A stretch of 64,000 nucleotides of DNA. Source: Chimonanthus salicifolius (Eukaryota; Streptophyta; Magnoliopsida; Laurales; Calycanthaceae). Position numbers and translations under genes: made by a program. The notes beneath the pieces were generated by a model. That model was not told the DNA's origin. It made no database searches and saw nothing but the letters and a program-made list of their open reading frames with translations. Position 1 is the stretch's first letter. Each line of letters opens with the position of its first letter. Location of the stretch: contig CM023535.1 of NCBI GenBank assembly GCA_013350335.1, forward strand, positions 27,186,617-27,250,616. Direction: 5' to 3'. Positions 11,501 through 21,800 of this stretch are shown here, piece after piece.

Positions 11501-13271
11501 ACCCCACAGTACGTGGCCACTTTGGGTTGTATGTGTACATAGGTGGCATGTGCATAGTTTGATGAGTTGTAGAAATTCTTGGAATGTTCTAGAGTTCCCT
11601 ATAGTGGAAGTTCCATGGAAGATTGTAGTGTGTAAAATTTTTTAGTAGTTGGATAGAAGAACTCCTGATTGTTTGATGAGTGCTTAGCCGTTCATTTCCC
11701 AAGACTTGTGTAGTATAAATAGGGGAACGATCCTCATTTGCAAACCACTCAAGGGTTTTACATTCTCAAATGCAATAGAATTAACCTTTCCAAGCAAGTT
11801 TTCTTGTCTCGTGTTCTTAAGTGAAGTGTTTGACCTTAGCATCAAGAGTGAGTAAGGCTTAATTGTTTAATGATCACACCCATTGTTCAAGTGCCACACA
11901 GGCAATTTAGCGAGTGAAACTCTAAGTTTGTGACATATGCTAGCTTCTTGACTGCATCATTGCCAATAAAAAAATAGCTTAGCTAATATTGAGTTTGGCA
12001 AATCATGTTTGTTCCAACTACATATTTCTTTTTGCTTACATGGATGAATGCTCAAGTGGCTTCATTGGATTCCTTCTAATGCAGGCATTGGACACCTTCA
12101 ACACTGCTGTTGTATCTCCTGTCTACTATGTCATGTTCACTTCTTTTACCATCATTGCTAGCATGATAATGTTTAAGGTAATTTGTCCATGCACAGAAAC
12201 TTATTGATTGTTGCAACATAAATGAATTGTTTACTTCTTTTTTGTTAATAAGATGTCATTTCTTGAAGATATTAATACAAATACACCTCTTTGATGTGTG
12301 CATTATATCCTGCACTAGTTTTAGGTATATGGATTTTCCCTTTTCTAATGCATAGCATTATAGAGGAAAGTAGATTATACTTGAGGATTGTCAGTGTACA
12401 TACAGAGTAAGGAGTTCATATATAAATATAGGAACTTCTTCTTGTAAAGTATCTGCACAGATTCCCATCCAATATTCACATTGCATGCCTTTTCTTGTAT
12501 ATGAATCACAGACAGTTTGAATTTTTTTTCCTTTTTTTTCTTCCCTTTTTGTCAAAGTTGAAACCACATTAAATTGGATTTCCGTTTATGCCTTCTGCCC
12601 GAATCAGCATCTGCTTCAATGTTTATCAGTAATTATAGCATCCATCTGAAGATAATATGAAATCTAATCAGGAAGTTACTTGATTATCAGTTATAAAACT
12701 ACGTAGCATTTTCACTCTCTTGACCAAACTAGCTTATCATCCATCTTTTCATACAAATATCGATCTAATTCCAATTTCCTGATGTTGTGAAATTGACCAA
12801 CCACAAAAGAATTATGTGGCTAGATTGTTTTATTAATGAACCACCACACGTCTTCTTTCTAGTGACGACATCAAACTACACTAAAACAGAAACTCAAATG
12901 TGGGTTTCAGTTTTTTACCTCCTTCCGATAATAATTTCATGATTCAGGCCTGAAATACATTACCAAACACCCACAAAATTCTAGGATGATTTGTCACTCT
13001 GATATAATAGATATAGTCAAAAGTATCAAAATGTTGAGATCAATTAGATCAATGTTGCGCATGGTTTAATTTTTCTACTTTGTTTCTGATGCAGGACTGG
13101 GACTCTCAAAATGCTTCACAGATTGTGACGCAATTATGTGGCTTTGTGACTATTCTTGCGGGAACTTTTCTTCTCCATAAGACCAAGGATATGGGTAATG
13201 ACCCACCCAAGGATCCTCAAATGTTGAATGACTCATCGAACTCATCAAGACAAAGCTCGGAGCTTCAATGA
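5011..13271 (+). CDS. NIPA: NIPA-family magnesium transporter (DUF803), 8 exons, 322 aa
   Basis: Exons: 5011-5134, 6517-6573, 8142-8232, 8319-8479, 9223-9350, 9609-9746, 12085-12177, 13095-13271. All introns are GT-AG and all phases join. The total is 969 nt, the usual size for plant NIPA proteins (about 320-345 aa). Family signatures are [11 protein letters not shown] (exon 1), [17 protein letters not shown] (exon 2), [20 protein letters not shown] and GALSII (exon 3), [16 protein letters not shown] then [13 protein letters not shown] (exon 4), [14 protein letters not shown] (exon 6), [19 protein letters not shown] (exon 7) and [20 protein letters not shown] with LLHKTKDM (exon 8). The product is a multi-pass membrane protein of about nine hydrophobic segments in the DMT superfamily. 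Known relatives move Mg2+ across plasma or endosomal membranes; transport here is inferred. ATG 5011 is chosen because [10 protein letters not shown] matches the family start. Introns are long and repeat-bearing but no exon is damaged. Confidence 0.95.
5480..5519. repeat. (TA)n microsatellite in NIPA intron 1
   Basis: About 19 TA units in an uninterrupted run inside the first coding intron. Confidence 0.9.
10088..10740 (+). mobile_element. 5'-truncated LINE with 11-bp target duplications
   Basis: The body (10099-10729) carries a degraded C-terminal RNase H-like (RVT_3) domain of a plant non-LTR retrotransposon. Readable parts are [10 protein letters not shown] near 10108, [11 protein letters not shown] near 10170 and [11 protein letters not shown] near 10300-10333. 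After several stops come a 3' UTR and a terminal A8 tract (10723-10730). The word AGCATAGAAGT occurs directly before the body (10088-10098) and directly after the A-tract (10730-10740). That is the expected result of target-primed reverse transcription. It lies in intron 6 of the NIPA gene, sense orientation. Confidence 0.88.
11480..11980 (+). mobile_element. probable LTR fragment in NIPA intron 6
   Basis: A TATA-like GTATAAATAGGGGAACG near 11713, followed by a CT/A-mixed leader and GTGTTCTTAAGTG, has the promoter-plus-R layout of a copia LTR. No TG/CA ends or PBS could be fixed, so the limits are approximate and no coding remnant is visible. Confidence 0.35.
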
Positions 13272-13624
13272 GTCACTATTCTTCCTTCTTTGACTTCCTT
13301 TCATTTTTGTGCTTCAATCCCCACCAGGCTGCGCCGATGCTGCTAAACAAGATCATTGAATTGTTGGGATAATTAGGATAAGATACAAGAAGATCAGAAC
13401 TGTTCTATGAAAGGTGGATTTATCTGTCAAGACTTGTATCTCATTGATTCTTATCCTAATTATCAGAACAAGATTTTTCTAGATTCAAAAATACATGTCT
13501 GAGATCAAGTTGAAGGGAACTCGTCTTTGGATGCTCAGGGTTTATTTAGGTGATACACAATGCAAGTTTATCAAATCATCATTATGATATGGAGATTAAA
13601 ATGGGAAAAAAATTATGATGGATT

Positions 13625-13627
<3 letters not shown>

Positions 13628-13679
<52 letters not shown>
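13628..13679. repeat. (TA)n microsatellite, about 25 units
   Basis: A long perfect TA run in the spacer downstream of the NIPA gene. Confidence 0.9.
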
Positions 13680-13684
<5 letters not shown>

Positions 13685-15584
13685 GGATGGTCAAAATAAA
13701 AAATGGTAGGGGCCTATCATGTTCAAGAATAGTGAGTGATCAGATGGTTAGAACTGGCCAATCCATCAAGATTAGAGGTTGTGTTGGAGTCATCTGTAAT
13801 TGGCATGATGGAGTTGCATGTATCAAGTCAAACTATCAAAGTAGTATTTTTTTATCATATTCATATGACAGTAGGACCTTTTTACTAAAATGGCCACTCA
13901 TGAATGGTTTGGATCATTGTGAACAAGTACCACATACGATTGTGGCGGATGGATGACTGACCTAAGTTGATTTACTGATATGGTTTCCCTGTTTGTGTAA
14001 TGGATTCTCATCCTCATGAATGTACAGGGTCGCACATTTGAATGACATGCACGACATGGCTTGTGCAAGTCGTGAGCCACATAGGCCTATTCTATTTAGT
14101 CCTGCTCAAAGGGTCTTTGTCGAAAAAGGCAAACTGTTTATATTTAAAAAAGTCTGAGCTCATCTGAAGTCTGTTGGCCTTTTAAAGCCAATACTTGAGC
14201 CCAACATTTAAAAGCTCATTTATTTTGCATCTAATATTGTTTTTGTTTTTTAGAATTTTTGTTTGTAATTTTAAAATCTAAACTCTACATATTGAAAGTA
14301 TTCTTAACCACTGCAACCAAATAAAATTTCAATATAAAATTCGATGTTTAGCCTCTTAATGTTAATCGTCAAAGTTGTTGGACATTCTTGAAAATATTCA
14401 ACACTTGGTAATTTTGATTGTTAAGAACGAATGACTAAAAATTGACTTTTTAGATGAAATTTTAAGTCTGCTTTTATATGTATGATTAAATTGGGATAGA
14501 GAGAATACCTAATTAATCCAAATTAAACATAATAAATCAATTGATGCCCATGACCTGCATCCATAAGCCCAAAAGCCAACCCATGAGAGCCAAAATGACC
14601 CTATCATTATTATTATTTTAAAGAGTACGAGAGAAATTAAAATTGTTAGTTTTTTTTTTTTTACCTAAAACAAAATAATGTTTCTGCTTAAGCTCAGGGT
14701 GGCCTAACTCGATTTTGTATAAAAAATTAGGCTCAGGTTGACCTGGGCTTAATTTGGGCTTATTTTTAGGCCCGAAATATTATAATTTGGGTCAGGCCTA
14801 GTCCTAGTACATAAAAAAGCCCAAGTTTGGCCTGAAAACTGGAATTTGAGCTACATTTCATAAAATATAACTTTCTTCAATTGATATAGCATATAAATAA
14901 ATAATTGATGTAAAATACAATTTATATCTTATAGAATTATACAAAAGTAATTCCATTTTAAGCCCAAAGAAGAATGCGTCCAAATAAACCGATATACATA
15001 TTTTGGGCTTGAAATCAGGCTTAGGCCCTACACACATTTTGGACCATGCTTGGGTTTGAGTAATTCAGATTAACCTGGGCAGAGCTTTGGCAAATTACTG
15101 CCCAAAAGATGAAGATTCTAATTTTTTATCAGAAAACAGAATCTGCAACTAATAAACATGTAAGATGGAGGCTCATCGAAGGTGATGAAGCCCAAAAGAA
15201 AAGAATATCCCTTTTCTTCGGGTCATGTGAAATTAAAATTGAACTACTAAATGTGGATGACAGACTAATTATTTGATCCAAATGATCAATAATTTTCCAC
15301 AGGATTTGACTGTAATTGCTGTTTATAAGATCTTTAATAGCACATATTGTCTTACATAAAACAATGAGGGCAATCCCCAATGGTAAGCTTGAAGAGCTGC
15401 CTATATGAAGTCCTTCCTCAAGTATCCTTTTCTCAGATTTCTGCATAAATGATCAATGATGAGAACTAAAGTGCATTTGCTTAGCAGAGTGATGAAGACA
15501 CGAGTCTCACCAACAGGATTCTTCATCAGAGGTTAAATTGGTTTCTAGCTATTGAGTTGCTTCATATGGTAAATACACAGCGAA

Positions 15585-15745
15585 AGCCTTATGACCAACC
15601 ATGAGTCCATAAATGTAGCAGCTTCATTCATCCTTCCCACAGGCAAGCCTTAAGACCAACGGTGAGTACGTAGATGTAGCAGCTTTGGTCATCCTTCAAC
15701 CAAGCAAGCCACAATCCCAACCACGAGCCTGTAACCAAGTGTCAA
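15585..15745. repeat. imperfect ~61-bp repeat in the RecA 3' flank
   Basis: The block starting AAGCCTTATGACCAACC (15585) recurs as AAGCCTTAAGACCAACG (15646) and partly as AAGCCACAATCCCAACC (15706). It lies just past the RecA stop codon and so probably within its 3' UTR. Confidence 0.6.
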
Positions 15746-15848
15746 CGCTTTCCAAATAAGTTTGCCATTTGGATTTTCATGCCATTTGGATTTATACTAA
15801 ACAATGTCGCAAGATTGTCTCGGCAACACTGTAATTCAATGTGCATAA

Positions 15849-18800
15849 TTAGTTCCTGTTACTCCCAAACAACTTATCTCTTAAGATTTTAATGACCTCA
15901 TCCACTGTTCCCTCATTTTCCACCAGATAATGTTTAGCCTCCTCTTTATCTTTGAAAATATGCCCGTCTATGCAGTAACCGTTTCCTTCTTCTAAGATAA
16001 CCCCATACTGAAGAGCAAGTTCTAAAACCTCATCTTCACGACAAATGCCCTTGCCAAATTCAATATTCAGTTCAGCCTTCTTCATTGCAGGTGCCAGCTT
16101 GTTTTTCATGACTTGCACTGAAACATTGATACCAGTAATCTGGAAAATAAACATAAAAGAGCAGCCTTTTATTTCAGTGACCCAAGAGACAACCACCAAG
16201 TTACAGTTATCAAGTCAAACAGGATAAGTGTCAACAGTAGAGCACACCCAAGAAAGTTTGACATTGCAGTGTGGAAACTGCAAAATCCAAGCCACCAATC
16301 AGAAATCATTCCATCATGCATTCACCTTGACCTGAGAATTATATAGGTGCTAAACATGGTTAAACGAACTATCTAATAGTCCACTTCCAAGAAATGTGTA
16401 GATCACCTGATGAGTGACCTATCCATCTTTGGAACGGGCCTTCAAAAATGTGTTCACCTGTTTGGACAGCTTGGAAGTGACATTCATGAAATATCTACAT
16501 GTGGCACCAGCCGTAATACGGCACTCGTTCGAACCTCATGAGTCAGAACTTCTTTTAAACATCATCCAGTTTGAAATCCACAAAAAAGAAAAAAAAAAAA
16601 GGTCTACCTGATTTGTAGTTAAGTAGTAGGGCAAAATATATAAAACAGGTTTTTATAAAGTATACCAGATATGTACACTGGTCATCATGTGCATGTGTGA
16701 ACTTGCTTCCACACCGTGGTGTGTTAAATGTAACAATATGGAACTGATGTAGAACAGGTTGCAGATCGATTCTTGAAGAAGTATTCACGACAGGTCAATG
16801 CGAACCGTGGCCCTCGAGAATAATCTCGAGTTCGCCCTATTTTCTACTCTATTTAGTTGTTTTTATTTTAATTCTATTATTTCCTTTTTATTGTTCGATC
16901 CTATTTTGGGATTCTTTGTGTGTCGGTGATGTAAACCCAATCCCATTGGATTAAGTTTCGGTGGAGTCTTTGATAGAATTAGAGGTTGTATGTACTTAGG
17001 AAACTTCCAAAGAGGAGTCTTGGACTGTCAGCTGAACTACGGTTGCTATCGAGTCCTTGTTGAAGTCGGCCAATATTTGCTTATAAATAAGAGGCGTAAG
17101 GTGGAGAATGGACACACATTATTTTCAAAATCAGAATAATACCCGATATTATCTTGTTATCACTCCTTCTTTGCCTTGTTGCAGGATAGCTTCGTGGCTG
17201 GCCAAATCCAGCGTCTTCTTCCACAACCTTGGGCTTAATCCCAAGAGATACCACCACTGCAAGTTGCTCGAGCCTTATCCCAAGTCACCACTGTCGTCGC
17301 TTCCGCCACTGCCGCAAGATTCCCCTCTGTTTCGCTGTGAACAGGTTTGGTTCCCTTCATCACAATCCAGGTACAGCCGATCCCAAGCCTTCTCCTTTCA
17401 TCACCTTCCCTTCTTCCTTCATCTTTTTCCCCTTTAACTTCTTCCTCTCCACCACTTACGCCGTAGCCTCCTCCTGTCGATTCCCTCCTTTTCCATCCCA
17501 TTCGCATACCCCAAGTCAGCCCTAAACACCCCTTTATCTCACGTGCCTAACACCCTCCATTTAAGTTGTCTCCCACACGTGTGTGACTTTTTTGCGTCGG
17601 GTTTGACTTGATACCATTTAAACCACACCGCTTCAGCTACATTAGGAACAATCTATCCTCGAGTTAAATTAGAAGGGACACCAAACAAAAACTAAAACAT
17701 CCCCTGATGCTCCGGAGTAGATGTATAACTATCATAATTGGGCAAATTACGACAGATACTAGATTGAGAGGGTCTTCAAAGTTATCTAGACGCTCATAGG
17801 CCTCTGATCCCAGTTATACTTTTCATTTAATCGACAGACATCATTTCCCACCTTCATTATAAAAAAAGATGGAAATATGAAAAACCCAAAATCTCTAGTA
17901 AAGCAGTTCACATCTTGAGTTCAGAAGATGAGACAATAAAATAGAAAAGTTGATTGAACTATTATGTGAATAAAGAATAACCATCCTTAGTTGCTTGAGA
18001 GATGATCTTATTGCAACTCTATGCCTCGAATACTTGAAGAAACATCCTTAGTCACTTGTAAACAGCTTCAAGTAGGGATGGCAACGGGCAGGGTTTAGGC
18101 TGGGCCTGCATGCTATGCCAAGCCCGACCAAGATTTAGGTGCAAGTCCAACATTGGCAGTGAGATATAGCCTACACCATGCCAGCCACACCCAAGGGAAG
18201 CCTGAGCCTCATCAATGGCCTGATTTGATGCATGAACTTTTCACCTTTCATTTGTTTTAATTTCTTAACCTTGACACTTAAACACCAGTTGAGTTTAACT
18301 ACATTTCAGAAGGCCTAGTTTCAGTAGGGATAACAATTCAGCCCATCTGACCAGAAGCCTAATAAGCTATGAAGTACGGATACTCCGAAACCATTCGAGT
18401 ATCCGTGTCAAGTACGTTTCCAACACGGATACAGCTCGGATACGTGACAGATACGTATCCAATTAAATAAAATATTTTTTAAATACGGATACGGCAGCAG
18501 ACATGGCACGGGATACGGCAACACGGGAGAAAAGGGAAAAAAAATTGATCAACCAATAGCTTTAGTATCTTGAAAGAAAATGTTTAAGTAAAATATCAAT
18601 ATCAACCAATAGTTTTTAGTCTCTTGAAAGACAAACTTTCCTTATCATCTGATATTTTAAGTTTAGACTATTGCATCAAGAGGGGAGGTTGAGAACAGTA
18701 GTTACCACATCAAAAAATTTAGACTTACTTATGTATGTGCTTAATCGATGGTAATTTTTATGTCTAAAGAATAAAAAAATAGAAGTTAAAATTAACAAAA

Positions 18801-21800
18801 ATGTATAAATCGTGACTAGTCCGAAGCTTTCCAATTCCAGGGTAACTTGTTGCAACAGCCTGGAACCTCATTAGGCAGACCCATCCTAAGGTCGACTATG
18901 CAGGCATCGTTTGGAACAATTTAAATATCCCCAAGCACAGTATTATCGCCTGGATGGCCCTCAACTCTGGGCTTCTTACAGCAGATCGAGTTAGCAGATT
19001 TTATCCCAACATCGTGACTCTTTGTGGCCTGTGCATGCTTGAAGATGAAAGTGCCGAACATCTCTGTTTTCAGTGCAGCTATGCAGGGTGGATTTGGGCT
19101 CAGCTCTGTTCTAAATGTGGATATGATCAGCCTGCAACCAACCTTCATGATGTTTGCCGATGGATTAATTAAGATCAAAACTAAGAATTCGGCCTTTACT
19201 GGCCTGATCCTAAAGCTCTGCTTTACAGCAGTCATATACTATGTTTGGCGTGAGAGAAATTCCAGGCGCCATGAAGGGAATCCAAGCAGAGACAACTTTC
19301 GTTTCTGCCGCGTTGCGGCTCCCTTTTGGTCGCCTACACTTGCTGCCTACGTTTGCTCCTCCGTTTGCTGGCGCTAGCGCGCGTACTCTTCCTCTATGAG
19401 CGAGACTCCATCCAAATCCGCCACTCGTTGGTTGGTGTTCAATTCTTTTCTTAGAGACTATGCCTTCAATTCCATTCTTCGTCTCCCTAGTCGCAGTCTT
19501 CTTGCTGGCCCCAACCCAACATGCATTTTAGAGTGCCGTGCCGGGGCGATAGGCGCGCCGCAGTCACGCATTCGAGCAAGAGCCTTTCTTCGCTATGTAA
19601 ATGGAGGGCCGGAATAAGTGCCAGACCCTCAACAAAAGAATGGATTAAGGTGATAGAGTGTTATCAGGAGACGCTAGGCTTCGGAATTGAGAAATTTTCT
19701 CTTTTTTTTTCGTAAGCGGATTTCGCTCATCAAGTTCTTGTTTGATCCGCCGCTGTTAGAACACCACAATATTCGTCCTTTTGGGGTTAATGCTCTCAAT
19801 GGTGAATCGATCATTCGCTATCCTTTTTGTTATGATAGGACGGAATGGAAGAGAAGTAATGAAACCTGCGATTGCTACTGAATAACCTCCTTTGACTTTT
19901 TCAATAATAAACCCTTTTACCTTTGTATTCGTTCACCAAATCTTGTTCAGTTCCATCCAAGCTCGGTAGTGAAAAGTAGGAGGCCATAGATAGTAGCCAG
20001 TCAGCTTTCCTGAATGGCTCGTCCGGCCGAGAACGTGGAGATGGTGCTTCCTGTTCTTCGGCCTTTACCTTGACTTTGACCTTGGTCGTGAAGGACGGCC
20101 CGACACAGCTTCCGGGCGTAATCGTAATCCTAGGATCGGGCCGGGCCGAAAGAAATCCCCAGCCTCGCCCGCCCAGCCCAGTACTTACCCAGTGCCTCAG
20201 GATCGAGACCTTCGTCCTCAGAAGAGGGGAATCGTGGAGTCTGGGGTGCGGGGCCGCGGCACAGGTCATTCCGGGGGGCCCGGCTTTGATACTCAACAAA
20301 GCCGTCAGCGTCTCGGGATCAAGAAGATTCTCTGAAGAAGGAATTTCGCTCATCAGATCCGAGTCCGAGTCTCCTGGCTGGGCCCGGGCTCGCCCTCCCC
20401 TAGTTCTCAGAGAGGCCCCATACCGCTTCAGAAGAGTGACAAAACGGTCGACGAATCGAACTGGCGTCGGCCACGACCAAGCGTCGGTCGGGTCTCCCGG
20501 TTCTTCGTTGTTGTCCGGAAACGAAAAAGGGCTGCTGGGTATAGATTCTAGGCAGCCGCGGCATCTCCTTCGCCCGCGCGCGATAGCTCTACCTGGCGCT
20601 GGCGTGCCGCCTTGCATGCAAGCGAAGCGCTATTGGCGGCAATAAATAGCTCACTGAGCGATGATTGATGCAGTCAGTCAGTGCCCTCGATTGTTCCAGA
20701 GAGAAGGATCATGGCGCCCCGGAACCGTGACATCCAGCAGCAGCATCTCCTTGCGTGCGAGAGACTTCTATGCCGGCCGTTATTCCCGGCTCTGTGTTGA
20801 AAGAAAGCGGCAGCTAAAGCAAATCTAATTCTTTTTGCTTAAACTTCTTAGCCAACCAACCACTTGCAAGCAACCGGTTAGCTGTTGCGCTTTCAAAGTA
20901 GAAGAGTGGTCTCTTATCTTAGAAGTGGTGGTGTAAGAAGCGCGCTATCCTCTTTGTCTTGAAAGAAAGTGAGTAAGCGTAGCGAAGCGTATACGTTAGG
21001 TAAGTCAGCGGCGTAATAAGCCGGCCTTTGAAGAAAGAAAGTCAGAACCAATTGAACTAGAAAGAAAAAAAAAGTAATCGGACTTGTCCCTCCATAGAAC
21101 ATATGATTGAATGAAGTGGCTGGCGTGGCGAGAAAAAGAAGTGGTTGGTCCCATGCACCATGCCTGCTGCCTGCTCTTGTCATGCAGGCTCCCCACGCTG
21201 AATAACATGGGGGCTGTTTGCCTTTGGTAAAGATGGGGAACACCTGCTCGCTGACCCCTCTCTTCCTATGGACGACCAAAAGCAGGGTGCTCCCTATTAC
21301 TCATCTATAGGGCGTAGTTGACTGGGAGACTAGAAGGAGTTGTCAAACGACTAGTTTTGGCAGTGAGTTAGAAAGGGATAGGGATTTCCTAATAGTCTAA
21401 TAGGGAATCAAGAAGGTAGAGCCTTTTCAAAACAAAATGGAAGGAAAAGAATTCGTGATTGCTGTTCGTGATTGGTGGTTATTATTGCGATTCTGGGATT
21501 GGGTAGAACAGGTTGCAGATCAATTCTTGAAGAAGTATTTACGACAGGTCGACAAGAAGCATGGCCCACGAGCCTAATCTCTAGTTGGGCCTATTTTTTA
21601 CTTTTTTTAGTTGTTGCTTTTATTTTAATTTTATTATTTTCCTTTTATGTTCGATCCTATTTTGGGATCCTAGTTTCGTTGGAGTCTTAGTATTAAGTTA
21701 AGAGTCGCATATAACTTAGAAGTTTCCAAGTTAAGAGTCGTACGTGGAAGTCAGTCAGAAGAGTTCTTGTAATAGTAGTTTCCTCTTTTGTATTTTATTC

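Larger units (their letters stand above)
13272..15848. other. spacer between two convergent genes, with MITE-like debris
   Basis: This holds the 3' ends of the NIPA gene (+) and the RecA gene (-). 14690-15090 contains diverged words such as GGGCTTAATTTGGGCTT, AGGCCCGAA and GGCTTAGGCCC in both orientations. These resemble degenerate hAT-type MITEs found elsewhere in the window, but no ends or target duplication could be fixed. No gene is seen. Confidence 0.5.

Noticed and set aside
19901..20645. Two long overlapping opposite-strand frames (238 and 191 aa)
   Set aside because: They lie in GC-rich DNA where long frames arise by chance, match no protein family I know and overlap each other. They are kept only as part of the putative mitochondrial-like tract.
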